A DNA stretch of 64,000 nt. Origin: Methylobacterium sp. J-088 (GTDB taxonomy: Bacteria; Pseudomonadota; Alphaproteobacteria; Rhizobiales; Beijerinckiaceae). Position 1 is the first letter of the stretch. Every line of letters starts with the position of its first letter. The notes under the pieces were generated by a model, which was not told the origin of the DNA, ran no database searches, and saw only the letters and a program-made list of their open reading frames with translations. Position numbers and translations under genes: made by a program. The DNA lies in contig NZ_JAKSYH010000136.1 of assembly GCF_022829295.1 (NCBI RefSeq), positions 186,001-250,000 on the forward strand, read 5' to 3'. Below are positions 44,721-54,798 of this stretch, piece by piece.

Positions 44721-45176
44721 GGCGTCATTCCTTCCTGATGCGGCCCTCGACCGCGCGTCACCGCACGGGGCGGGTTTTGCGGCGGATCCCGAGGTTCCGC
44801 CCCGAAGCCGCGCAGAGCTTGGTCGCGCGGATCTGGGCGGGCGGGCTTGAACCGGTGATGAACCGGACCGGGAGAGTCCGGGCTCCACAGCCGGCAACCA
44901 GCGAAGCGCCCTGTTCCGGCCACGGCCTCGGGACTGTCACGGGCCGGCTTTCCCGGCGTCGTGCGCGGTCCCTTTCGGGAGCGCGCGGCTGTCTAGCATG
45001 GCGCTTGGACCTGTCAAACGCGTGGCGGTGACAAAGACCTTCGATTCTCCAACCAATAAACAGGGATTTCGACGCTTGATCTACCGGGTGGTGCCTTCCG
45101 GGTGAGATCCGCAATTTTGCGCTGGAATTCCGACGGCATTCGATCAAAAACTTCCGCGTCCGACAAACGGAAGACC
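44721..45176. other. 456-base divergent region upstream of gap
   Basis: Contains the gap promoter (44990-45017) and a GC-rich hairpin at 44963-44986 just past the predicted start of transcription. No gene was recognised. In other Rhizobiales a transketolase gene often occupies this place between DUF4164-zapA and gap; none is here. Confidence 0.5.
44990..45017 (-). promoter_or_regulatory. Strong sigma-70-type promoter for gap
   Basis: Reading the minus strand, a perfect TTGACA (45017-45012) is followed after 16 bases by TAGACA (44995-44990). It is the best housekeeping promoter match I saw in the window and points towards gap. Confidence 0.6.
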
Positions 45177-45461
45177 ATGGCCGACGAGTCCGAACCCAGC
45201 ATGATCGACGAGGCGCTTGCCCGCCTCGAGGCAGCGGTGAACCGTATGGATGCCGTCGTCCAGTACCGCCTGGAGAAAGCCGCTCAGCCGGACGACCGCG
45301 ACGCCGAGCTGGCGCTGATGGACGAGGATCGTGCGCGGCTCGCCGCCGCCCTCGACGCGGCCAGCGCCCGGCTCGCGGAGGTCACCGCCACGACCGGCGA
45401 GGTCGGGCAGCGCCTCGACCGGGCGATCGAGACCGTCCAGGATGTCCTCGGACGCGCCTGA
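45177..45461 (+). CDS. DUF4164 coiled-coil protein
   Basis: A 94-residue helical protein: IDEALARLEAAVNRMDAVVQ, then LMDEDRARLAAALDAASARL, ending in a heptad-rich coil. DUF4164 genes are found directly upstream of zapA in Rhizobiales; a role near cell division is inferred from that. ATG 45177 follows CGGAAG. zapA starts 29 bases after its stop. Confidence 0.82.
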   Translation: MADESEPSMIDEALARLEAAVNRMDAVVQYRLEKAAQPDDRDAELALMDEDRARLAAALDAASARLAEVTATTGEVGQRLDRAIETVQDVLGRA

Positions 45462-45490
45462 CCCGGATATCGCGCCTCCCGGAGCCGCTC

Positions 45491-45907
45491 TTGCCGCAGA
45501 TCAATGTGACCATCGACGGCCGCAGCTACCGCATGGCCTGCGGGGAGGGCGAGGAGGCGCATCTCACCGCACTCGCCGAGAGCCTCGACGGGCGCATCGG
45601 CGAGATGCGCAAGAGTTTCGGCGAGATCGGCGACATGCGCCTGCAGGTGATGGCGGCGCTGACGATCGCGGACGAGCTGGCGGAACTGCGCGGGCGGCTT
45701 GCCGGGCTCGAGGCGGAGGTCTCGGACTTGCGCGCCGCGACCGAGGCTGCGGAGCGCGGCCGGGCGGAGGATGCCGAGCGGGCCGCGGCGGGGATCGGCC
45801 GGGCGGCCGAACGCGTGGGCCGCATGGCGGATGCACTTGGGACGCCCTCCGCAGCAGGGCTCGGAGGTCGTGACGTGATCGCGGGCAAACCGCCCTTCGA
45901 GCTGTGA
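45491..45907 (+). CDS. zapA: Cell division protein ZapA
   Basis: Promotes FtsZ bundling at the division ring. 138 residues: N-terminal ZapA domain PQINVTIDGRSYRMACGEGE, HLTALAESLDGRIGEMRKSF, MRLQVMAALTIADELAEL, then a long coiled coil, and a tail ending IAGKPPFEL. It starts at TTG 45491 with GGAG six bases before; no ATG is available. The 6S RNA gene that often follows zapA is not present in the 67-base gap here. Confidence 0.9.
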   Translation: MPQINVTIDGRSYRMACGEGEEAHLTALAESLDGRIGEMRKSFGEIGDMRLQVMAALTIADELAELRGRLAGLEAEVSDLRAATEAAERGRAEDAERAAAGIGRAAERVGRMADALGTPSAAGLGGRDVIAGKPPFEL

Positions 45908-45974
45908 GGCTGTCGATCCTGCCAGTCCGGCTCCGCACGGTAAGGGTACCGGAGCGGCGTGCCGTTCCCGGACG

Positions 45975-46643
45975 TCAGCCGTGTTCCGCGATGTACCGCC
46001 CCAGCGCCACGGCCGCGCGCAGCATGTGCGCGCGCATCCGCCGGGCCGCCGTCTCGCCGTCGCCCTCCGCGATCGCCGTCAGGATCTCCCCGTGCTCCTC
46101 ATAGGAGCGGCCGATCCGGTCGGCGTGTCGCAACTGCGTCCGGCGAAAGGCGGCCAGGCGCTCGCGGATCGCCAGCGCCTGTTCGGCCATGTAGCCGTTG
46201 TGGGTCGCGGTGTAGAGCGCCTCGTGGAAGGCGCGGTTGAAGCGGTCGTAGGCGTCGATGTCCCCATCCCGGACCGCGATCGCCGAATCCGCGTGTAGCT
46301 CCATCAGTTGGCCCCGTTCGAGCGGGGTCATCCGGTAGGTGGCGAGCCGGGCGCACATCGCCTCGATCTCGGCGGTGGTCTCGAACATGTCGGCGATGCG
46401 CTGCGGCGTCAGCCGCGCGACCACGACGCCTCTCCGCGGCCGGATCTCCACGAGCCCCGAGGCCGCGAGCTGCCGCAGGGCTTCCCGCACCGGCGTGCGC
46501 GATGCACCATAGCGCTGCGCGAGGTTCTGCTCGTCGAGGGCCGTGCCGGCCGCAATCTCGCCAGACGCGATGGCATCGGTGAGCGCGTCACGGATCCGGT
46601 CCGAGAGCAATCCCGTATCGATCTTCTGAAAATCGCCGTGCAT
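45975..46643 (-). CDS. GntR-family regulator (FCD subfamily), probable malonate locus regulator
   Basis: A 222-residue DNA-binding regulator: winged helix (LSDRIRDALTDAIASGEIAAG; LAQRYGASRTPVREALRQLA; GLVEIRPRRGVVVARL) and a C-terminal all-helical FCD ligand domain with metal-type residues in YDRFNRAFHEALYTATHNGY and EEHGEILTAIAEGD. Regulators of this class (MdcY, MatR) respond to malonate. Its place directly next to madM, on the same strand, supports the role; the ligand is inferred. Confidence 0.87.
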   Translation of the reverse strand: MHGDFQKIDTGLLSDRIRDALTDAIASGEIAAGTALDEQNLAQRYGASRTPVREALRQLAASGLVEIRPRRGVVVARLTPQRIADMFETTAEIEAMCARLATYRMTPLERGQLMELHADSAIAVRDGDIDAYDRFNRAFHEALYTATHNGYMAEQALAIRERLAAFRRTQLRHADRIGRSYEEHGEILTAIAEGDGETAARRMRAHMLRAAVALGRYIAEHG

Positions 46644-46756
46644 TCGTCAACCTTAGACCAATCCGCTCGACGCGGCTTCAAGTCCACAAAGCAAACGGCA
46701 CAGTCCTCCGTCATCATCCACCGAATCTTGCCGAGGCGACGCGGTGGTGAAGTGTG

Positions 46757-47533
46757 TCACCCTACCAGGGCGCGCACGGCCAGGAACAGGATCGAGGGCC
46801 CGACCAGACAGCCGATACCGGTGTGGAAGGTGGCGGTCAGCGCCCCGTACGGCACCAGCTTGGGATCGGTCGCCGCGAGGCCTCCCGCCACGCCGCTCAC
46901 GGTCCCCATCAGGCCGCCGTAGGCCATCGCCGAGCGCGGATTGTCGAGGCCGATCAGCCGCGCGACCAGGGGCGTGCCGACCATCACCATGACGGCCTTG
47001 GTCACTCCGGTGGCGATCGAAAGGGCCATGACGGTCGAGTCCGCGCCGATGGCCGCGCCGGTGACGGGTCCGACGATGTAGGTGATCGCCCCCGCGCCGA
47101 TCGTCGTGATGGAGACCGCATCGTGGTATCCGAACGCGACAGCCGTCAGAGAGCCGACGATGAACGGCAGGATCGTTCCAAGGGCCAGGGCGAGCACGCC
47201 GAGCAGGCCGGCGCGGCGAGCCTCGACGACATCGACTTCGAAGGCCGTGGCCACGATCGCGAAGTCCCGCAACATCGCCCCGCCCATGAGGCCGATGCCG
47301 GCGAGCGCAGGGATGTCGGCGAGACCCTTCTTCCCGCCGGTGTAGAGTCCACCGACATAGGCCAGCACCAAGCCCAGCACGATGGCGATGGCCGAACCGT
47401 GGACCCGCCCGTTGGTGAGAGACTTGGCGGCGACGTTGGAGACGAGGATCAGCGCGCCGACCACTGCGAAGGCGGCGACCAAGCTCTGCTCCACGAAGAC
47501 ATGTTCGATGCCATGCCAGATCGTGTGATCCAT
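46757..47533 (-). CDS. madM: Malonate transporter subunit MadM
   Basis: Larger subunit of the MadLM malonate:Na+ symporter, inner membrane, about 258 residues and eight or more helices. Typical stretches: IVLGLVLAYVGGLYTGGKKG, ALAGIGLMGGAMLRDFAIVA, DAVSITTIGAGAITYIVGPV, TGAAIGADSTVMALSIATG and SAMAYGGLMGTVSGVAGGLA. ATG 47533 is preferred because AAGGAG ends eight bases before it; a GTG at 47542 lies in the same frame and overlaps the madL stop. Coupled with madL upstream. Confidence 0.93.
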   Translation of the reverse strand: MDHTIWHGIEHVFVEQSLVAAFAVVGALILVSNVAAKSLTNGRVHGSAIAIVLGLVLAYVGGLYTGGKKGLADIPALAGIGLMGGAMLRDFAIVATAFEVDVVEARRAGLLGVLALALGTILPFIVGSLTAVAFGYHDAVSITTIGAGAITYIVGPVTGAAIGADSTVMALSIATGVTKAVMVMVGTPLVARLIGLDNPRSAMAYGGLMGTVSGVAGGLAATDPKLVPYGALTATFHTGIGCLVGPSILFLAVRALVG

Positions 47534-47538
47534 GGTGC

Positions 47539-47994
47539 TCACTCCTTCCCGGCCAGGGAGGCGGTGCGACCGACAGGGATCGGCTCCGCGTCACCCTCGA
47601 TCACCGATCCGCCGTGCTCGACCGCGGCGTCGCCCGAGTCTCGGCGGCCGATCCGACTGAGCAGCGCCACCGCGCCGAAGCACAGGACCAGCGATCCCGT
47701 CGCGGCGATCAGCACGATCGGGCCGCCGCTCATTGCCGCGACCACATTCTGCTGGGCCGCCATGGCGACCACGATCGGGATGTACATGCCGGCCCAGAAC
47801 TCGACGCCGAACTGCACGCCCTTGGTCAGGCGGCCCCGCCGCGACAGCCAGAGGCGCGCCGCGATGAGCAGGATCATCGCGATGCCGACACCGCCGACAT
47901 TGGCCTTCACGCCGAGCGCAAGTCCCAGAAGGTCGCCGAGATACACGCCGATCAGCGTGCAGCCGGCAAGCAGGGCGACACCGAGCACGATCAT
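47539..47994 (-). CDS. madL: Malonate transporter subunit MadL
   Basis: Smaller subunit of the malonate:Na+ symporter, 151 residues with about four membrane helices: VLGVALLAGCTLIGVYLGDL, NVGGVGIAMILLIAARLWL, GVEFWAGMYIPIVVAMAAQQ and VLIAATGSLVLCFGAVALL. The last 35 residues are hydrophilic. GAAGGA precedes the ATG. madM begins five bases after its stop. Divergent from mdcA across a 225-base control region. Confidence 0.93.
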   Translation of the reverse strand: MIVLGVALLAGCTLIGVYLGDLLGLALGVKANVGGVGIAMILLIAARLWLSRRGRLTKGVQFGVEFWAGMYIPIVVAMAAQQNVVAAMSGGPIVLIAATGSLVLCFGAVALLSRIGRRDSGDAAVEHGGSVIEGDAEPIPVGRTASLAGKE

Positions 47995-48219
47995 CGGCGT
48001 TGGTCCTTCGGCTCAGCCGTGCGGAGGGCGAGTCGCGGCACGTGTCTCGACGCGCTTGGCATGGAGCGTCTCCTTCCGTCTCGGCTCGTCGCCCTTTCCA
48101 GAAGTATGCAAGATATTGACAGAATGACAATCCCGTATACGAAACTGTGATGGCGATGGGTTTGAAAATACCGAACGCCGTACTATCTTCGGTTCGGCAT
48201 ACCGAGTGGGAGCGCGCGG
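47995..48219. promoter_or_regulatory. Divergent madLM/mdc control region
   Basis: Minus strand TTGTCA (48130-48125), 17 bases, ATACTT (48107-48102) is a good promoter match for madLM. It overlaps ATTGACAGAATGACAAT and the palindrome GTATAC (48135-48140), both possible sites for the GntR/FCD regulator. Towards mdcA there is an inverted pair CCGAAC (48171-48176) / GTTCGG (48192-48197) just upstream of the GGGAG ribosome site. Confidence 0.5.
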
Positions 48220-49866
48220 ATGACCGAATGGCGCGGTGAGAGGCGGGCGCGCGACGCGCGCATCGCGGCGGGGCGCGCCCATGCTACGGGAAAGGTCGTG
48301 CCGGCAGTAGCCGTCGTCGATCTGCTCGAAGCGATCCTGCGGCCCGGGGATCGTGTCTGCCTCGAGGGCGACAACCAGAAGCAAGCTGATTGCCTGGCCC
48401 GGGGCCTCAGCGCCTGCGATCCCGGCAAGATCCACGATCTGCACATGGTCCAGTCGGGGATCGTGCTGCCGGAGCACCTCGACGTGTTCGAGACCGGCAT
48501 CGCCAAGCGCCTCGACTATTCCTATTCCGGCCCGCAGGGCGCCCGCATCGCCAAGATGCTCTACGGCGGCCAGATCGAACTCGGGGCGGTGCACACCTAC
48601 CTCGAACTGTTCGCCCGGTACTTCGTCGACCTCACGCCCAACGTGGCGCTGATCGCGGGCGTTTCGGCCGACCGGGAGGGCAACCTCTACACGGGGCCCA
48701 ACACCGAGGACACGCCGACCGTCGTGGAGGCCACTGCCTTCAAGAACGGCGTCGTGGTCGCGCAGGTGAACGAGATCGTCGATAGGGTTCCGCGGGTCGA
48801 TATCCCGGGCGATCGCGTGGATTTCGTGGTCGAAGCCGACAGGCCGTTCTACGTCGAGCCGCTGTTCACCCGCGATCCGGCGGCGATGACCGAGACCCAG
48901 ATCCTGATCGCCATGATGGCGATCAAAGGGATCTACGCCGAGTACGGCATCCGCCGCCTCAACCATGGGATCGGTTTCGGGACGGCGGCGATCGAGTTGC
49001 TCCTGCCGACCTACGGGGAGAAGCTCGGCCTGAAGGGCAAGATCGCCACCCACTGGGCGCTCAACCCGCACCCGACCCTGATCCCGGCGATCGAATCCGG
49101 CTGGGTCAAGCAGGTCCACTGCTTCGGCTCAGAGGTCGGGATGGACCGTTACATCCGCGAGCGACCCGACATCTTCTTCACCGGCGCGGACGGAAGCCTG
49201 CGCTCGAATCGCGCCTTCTGCCAGACCGCCGGTCTGTACGCCTGCGACATGTTTATCGGCGCGACGCTCCAGATCGACCTGTCGGGTCATTCCTCGACGA
49301 TCACGCAGTCGCGCGTAGCCGGGTTCGGAGGCGCCCCCAACATGGGCTCGGATCCGCACGGCCGCCGTCACCCGTCGGATGCCTGGATGAAGGCGGGGCG
49401 CGAGGGGCAGATCGTCGGCGACCCCGCCCTGATGCGCGGGCGCAAACTCGTCGTGCAGCTGGTCGAGACCTTCGGCGACAAGCTGGTCCCGACCTTCGTG
49501 GAGCAGCTCGACGCCCTGGAACTGGCTCGGAAGATCGGCCTCGAACTGGCGCCGGTCATGATCTACGCCGATGACGTGACCCACATCGTCACCGAGGAGG
49601 GCATCGCCAACCTCCTGCTCTGTCGGGATGTCGACGAGCGCGAGCAAGCGATCCGGGGCGTGGCGGGCTACACCGCGGTGGGTCGCGGCCGCGACCGAGC
49701 GAAGGTCGAGGAACTGCGCGCCCGCGGCATCATCCGCCGGCCGGAAGATCTCGGCATCGAGCCCCTCGACGCCGATCGGGCATTGCTGGCTGCGAAATCG
49801 ATCAAGGATTTGGTGCACTGGTCGGGTGGCCTCTACGAGCCGCCGGCCAAGTTCCGGAACTGGTAA
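48220..49866 (+). CDS. mdcA: Malonate decarboxylase alpha subunit (acetyl-S-ACP:malonate ACP transferase)
   Basis: CoA-transferase-fold subunit that exchanges acetyl for malonyl on the MdcC carrier thiol. 548 residues, normal for MdcA. Landmarks: AVVDLLEAILRPGDRVCLEG, LHMVQSGIVLPEHLDVFETG, YSGPQGARIAKML, LIAGVSADREGNLYTGPNTE, RLNHGIGFGTAAIELLLPTY and GHSSTITQSRVAGFGGAPNM. ATG 48220 has GGGAG ten bases upstream. Followed by a 190-base gap with a palindromic repeat, not by mdcB. Confidence 0.96.
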   Translation: MTEWRGERRARDARIAAGRAHATGKVVPAVAVVDLLEAILRPGDRVCLEGDNQKQADCLARGLSACDPGKIHDLHMVQSGIVLPEHLDVFETGIAKRLDYSYSGPQGARIAKMLYGGQIELGAVHTYLELFARYFVDLTPNVALIAGVSADREGNLYTGPNTEDTPTVVEATAFKNGVVVAQVNEIVDRVPRVDIPGDRVDFVVEADRPFYVEPLFTRDPAAMTETQILIAMMAIKGIYAEYGIRRLNHGIGFGTAAIELLLPTYGEKLGLKGKIATHWALNPHPTLIPAIESGWVKQVHCFGSEVGMDRYIRERPDIFFTGADGSLRSNRAFCQTAGLYACDMFIGATLQIDLSGHSSTITQSRVAGFGGAPNMGSDPHGRRHPSDAWMKAGREGQIVGDPALMRGRKLVVQLVETFGDKLVPTFVEQLDALELARKIGLELAPVMIYADDVTHIVTEEGIANLLLCRDVDEREQAIRGVAGYTAVGRGRDRAKVEELRARGIIRRPEDLGIEPLDADRALLAAKSIKDLVHWSGGLYEPPAKFRNW

Positions 49867-49901
49867 TCGGTGAGACCGACGCACATCGATCCAATCACGG
49901 T

Positions 49902-50015
49902 CCTCATCCTGAGGTGCACGCACCAGCGGGCCTCGAAGGAGGGCTCCAGGGATCGCGGTGGTATCTGCAGGGCTCCTTCGAGGCCTCAACTTCGCTCCGG
50001 CACCTCACGATGAGG
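49902..50015. repeat. Palindromic repeat between mdcA and mdcC
   Basis: Outer arms CCTCATCCTGAGGTGC (49902-49917) and GCACCTCACGATGAGG (50000-50015) pair with one mismatch. Inner arms CCTCGAAGGAGGGCTCCAG (from 49931) and CTGCAGGGCTCCTTCGAGG (to 49984) pair with few mismatches. The whole could fold into a long stem. It belongs in style to dispersed Rhizobiales repeats. It separates mdcA from the rest of the operon exactly where mdcB is expected. Confidence 0.75.
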
Positions 50016-50056
50016 TGTTCCATCGGGATCAAGGATCCTTTTCAACGGAACCGGCC

Positions 50057-50365
50057 ATGGAATCCCTGACCTTCCGCCACACCACCCGGAAGCCGCTGCC
50101 CGGCTCGGTGCCGAACGCGATCACCGGCGTGGTCGCCTCCGGTAATCTGGAGATCCTGCTGGAGCGGGTCCTTGCGCCGGATGCCTGCGAGGTCGCGATC
50201 GAGACGCCGATTGCCGGCTACGGCGACGTCTGGGAGGCGGTGGTGGCCGATTTCGTCGCCCGGGCGCAGCCCGGCGGCCTCCGGATCAGCATCAACGACG
50301 GCGGCGCCCGCCCCGATACCGTGTCGCTGCGCCTGCTTCAGGGTGCCCGGCTGATGGAGGCCTGA
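50057..50365 (+). CDS. mdcC: Malonate decarboxylase acyl carrier protein (delta subunit)
   Basis: Small carrier of 102 residues that holds the 2'-(5''-phosphoribosyl)-3'-dephospho-CoA prosthetic group on a serine. S28 in GVVASGNLEILLE corresponds to the modified serine region of MdcC/CitD proteins. EVAIETPIAGYGDVWEAVVA and ISINDGGARPDTVSLRLLQG are family blocks. ATG 50057 is chosen over earlier codons inside the repeat. mdcD starts two bases after its stop. Confidence 0.93.
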   Translation: MESLTFRHTTRKPLPGSVPNAITGVVASGNLEILLERVLAPDACEVAIETPIAGYGDVWEAVVADFVARAQPGGLRISINDGGARPDTVSLRLLQGARLMEA

Positions 50366-50367
50366 CC

Positions 50368-51297
50368 ATGGCTGGCGATCGCTCCGCGCGCCCAGATCCC
50401 GGCAGCCTGAGTTGGTACGAAGCGACTGCCCGCCAGCGGGTGGCAGCCCTCGCCGATCCGGGCAGCGTCCGCGAGTTTCTGCCGCCCACCGAGCGGCGGA
50501 TGAGCCCGCACCTGCCGCTGTTCGACCTGCCCCGCGCCTTCGACGACGGCATCATGGTCGGCGAAGCGACCCTCGACGGCGCGCCCGTCCTGATCGCCGC
50601 CCAGGAAGGCCGCTTCATGGGCGGCGCGTTCGGCGAGATCCATGGGGCCAAGCTTGTCGGCCTGCTCCGGGTGGCCCTGGAACTGAAGCCGAAAGTGGTG
50701 CTGATCCTGTTCGATACCGGTGGCGTCCGCCTCCAGGAAGCCAATGCCGGAGAGACCGCCGTCGCCGAGACCATGCGGGCGATCGTGGATGTCCGCGCGG
50801 CCGGTATCCCGGTGATTGGCCTGATCGGCGGGCGGGCCGGCTGCTACGGCGGCGGCGGCCTCGTCGCCGGCACCTGCTCGCGGCTCGCCGTCTCCGAGGG
50901 GGGGCGCATCTCAGTCTCCGGGCCGGAGGTGATCGAGACCAACAAGGGCGCGGAGGAATTCGATTCCCGCGACCGGGCGCTCGTCTGGCGGACGATGGGC
51001 GGCAAGCATCGCCGGCTCACCGGCGGCGCGGACGCGTTCTGCGCCGACACGGTTTCGGCCTTCCGGCGGGCGGCCCTGGATCTGATCGGCCGGGCCCCGG
51101 CCTTCGATCTCGACACCCTGGAGGCCGAGCAGGCGCGGCTCGAAGACCGGATCGCGCGCTTCGGTGATTGCCGCGACGCCACAGACATCTGGCGACGGCT
51201 CGGCGTCAACGATCCGGAGGCGGTGCCGGCGATGGATACGGATGCGTTCGACGCGACCGTGGCCCGAGCCCGGGAGATCGACCATGACGCTCGCTGA
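50368..51297 (+). CDS. mdcD: Malonate decarboxylase beta subunit
   Basis: Carboxyltransferase-fold subunit which with MdcE decarboxylates malonyl-S-ACP to acetyl-S-ACP and CO2. 309 residues. YEATARQRVAALADPGSVRE, VGEATLDGAPVLIAAQEGRF, GGAFGEIHGAKLVGLLR, LFDTGGVRLQEANAGE and RISVSGPEVIETNKGAEEFD are characteristic. It overlaps mdcE by 14 bases, indicating coupling. Confidence 0.95.
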   Translation: MAGDRSARPDPGSLSWYEATARQRVAALADPGSVREFLPPTERRMSPHLPLFDLPRAFDDGIMVGEATLDGAPVLIAAQEGRFMGGAFGEIHGAKLVGLLRVALELKPKVVLILFDTGGVRLQEANAGETAVAETMRAIVDVRAAGIPVIGLIGGRAGCYGGGGLVAGTCSRLAVSEGGRISVSGPEVIETNKGAEEFDSRDRALVWRTMGGKHRRLTGGADAFCADTVSAFRRAALDLIGRAPAFDLDTLEAEQARLEDRIARFGDCRDATDIWRRLGVNDPEAVPAMDTDAFDATVARAREIDHDAR

Positions 51298-52000
51298 GAT
51301 CCTGACCGCCCTGTTCCCGCACGGGCACGACGTCACGGTCCAGGACGGGCTGGTGAGCGGCACCGGGCCGTTCGCCGACGGGCGCATCACCGTTGTCGGC
51401 ATCGACGGCGATACGCCGCTCGGGGTTGATGGGGCGCTGCGGCTGTCACGGGCGGTGCTCGATGCGATCCGGGCGGGCGACCGGGCGCCGATCCTTGTGG
51501 CGGTCGATTCCGACAGCCAGCGCATGAGCCGGCGGGACGAACTTCTCGGGCTCAACGAGTGCCTCGCCCACCTCGCCAAGGCGCTGTTGCTGGCGGATCG
51601 CACGGGCCACCCGACGATCGGGCTCATCTATGGTCACTCGGCGGCCGGAGCCTTCATCGCGACAGCGCTCGCCACGCGGGTCCTGGCAGCTCTGCCGGGC
51701 GCCAATCCGAGCGTGATGGATCTGCCCTCGGTCGCGCGGGTGACCAAGCTGCCCCTGGACAAGCTCAACGACATGGCGAAGACGACGCCCGTCTTCGCGC
51801 CGGGCCTCGACAACATGGTGGCGACCGGCGCCGTTCACGTCGTCCTCGATCCGGGGAAACCTCTCCCCAATCAGATTCGCGATCTCATCGCCGGACTGGA
51901 GCCGGGCGATGTGCGTGATCGGCTCGGTGCGGAGCGCGGCGGCCGCCCGGTCGCGCACGATGTCGCTCGCGCGGTCATCGATCAGGCCCGACGACGCTGA
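51284..52000 (+). CDS. mdcE: Malonate decarboxylase gamma subunit
   Basis: Second carboxyltransferase-fold subunit, partner of MdcD. 238 residues: AEILTALFPHGHDVTVQDG, VVGIDGDTPLGVDGALRLS, LGLNECLAHLAKALLLADRT, LIYGHSAAGAFIATALATRV and KTTPVFAPGLDNMVATGAVH. The ATG lies within the end of mdcD. mdcG follows eight bases after the stop. Confidence 0.95.
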   Translation: MTLAEILTALFPHGHDVTVQDGLVSGTGPFADGRITVVGIDGDTPLGVDGALRLSRAVLDAIRAGDRAPILVAVDSDSQRMSRRDELLGLNECLAHLAKALLLADRTGHPTIGLIYGHSAAGAFIATALATRVLAALPGANPSVMDLPSVARVTKLPLDKLNDMAKTTPVFAPGLDNMVATGAVHVVLDPGKPLPNQIRDLIAGLEPGDVRDRLGAERGGRPVAHDVARAVIDQARRR

Positions 52001-52008
52001 GAACCGCT

Positions 52009-52664
52009 GTGTCTGAGACGTATCGGCGCCACGATCTCGTTCAGGTCGATGTTTCGGCCTGGGGCGCATGGCTCGGCACCCGGCACGATCTCGACGGTTT
52101 TCGGCACCTCGACCGTTGGGCTCAAGAAGGCCGCCCGCTGATCGTGCGGCGTCGCATGCCGGGGGAAACCGGAGAGACCGTGCCCCTCGGCTTGCCGATG
52201 CCGCCGTCTGACGGCAAGCGGCGGATCGGTCTCGCCCTACCGGCCGCTGCATTGACGCCGATGGCGGCCTTAAACCTCGCGGAGGCCAGCGATTACGCCC
52301 CGACGGCCTGGCGGCCGGCGATTGCGGCGCTTCTCTCGCTCGGGTGCGATCACGGCATCGTGCCGCGGCCGTTCGGCAGCCTGCTGTGGCAGGCCGTCAC
52401 CGGCCTCACCTATCTCAATGCGACTTCGGATCTCGATCTGCTCTGGCCCTGTCCGGATCCGGTTCCAATCAATCTGCTGACCGGGCTCGAAGCGATCGCG
52501 GAGAACGCCGCGATGCGCATCGACGGGGAAATTCTCCTTCCGGACGGCACCGGCCTACATTGGCGTGAGCTGCGTGACGCTCCCGAGGATGGGTCGGTCC
52601 TGGCCAAGGGCCTCGAGGGTGTGACCCTGAGATCCGTTGCCGGCTTGCGCGATCCGGTGATCGC

Positions 52665-52668
<4 letters not shown>
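52009..52668 (+). CDS. mdcG: Phosphoribosyl-dephospho-CoA transferase (holo-ACP synthase) MdcG
   Basis: Nucleotidyltransferase-like enzyme that attaches the phosphoribosyl-dephospho-CoA group to MdcC. 219 residues starting at GTG. RRHDLVQVDVSAW, RPLIVRRRMPGE, PLGLPMPPSDGKRRIGLALP and the nucleotidyl-transfer type YLNATSDLDLLWPCPDP are visible. Its substrate, triphosphoribosyl-dephospho-CoA, is normally made by MdcB, which is not encoded in the window. Stop overlaps the mdcH start (ATGA). Confidence 0.92.
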
Positions 52669-54660
<1,992 letters not shown>

Positions 54661-54689
54661 GCGGCTGTCGCCGCGTCCCATGGGCCGCC

Positions 54690-54785
54690 ATGACAGCCTC
54701 AGGGGCTGCGCGGCAAGGCAAGGTCCTGCAGCGGATCGGCGACCTCGTGGAGCGCGAGGCGAAGGCGCTCACTTCGAAACGATGA
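54690..54785 (+). CDS. Doubtful 31-codon open frame after gmd
   Basis: Encodes MTASGAARQGKVLQRIGDLV followed by a short basic amphipathic helix ending LTSKR. Codon use is G/C-rich at third positions like a real gene, but there is no clear ribosome site. It may be the leftover end of a lost gene or a small peptide. It ends 13 bases before the convergent binding-protein gene. Confidence 0.2.
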   Translation: MTASGAARQGKVLQRIGDLVEREAKALTSKR

Positions 54786-54798
54786 GCGCTGCCGTCGC

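Noticed and set aside
45908..45974. 6S RNA gene after zapA
   Set aside because: The gap before the convergent regulator gene is only 67 bases, too short for a 6S RNA.
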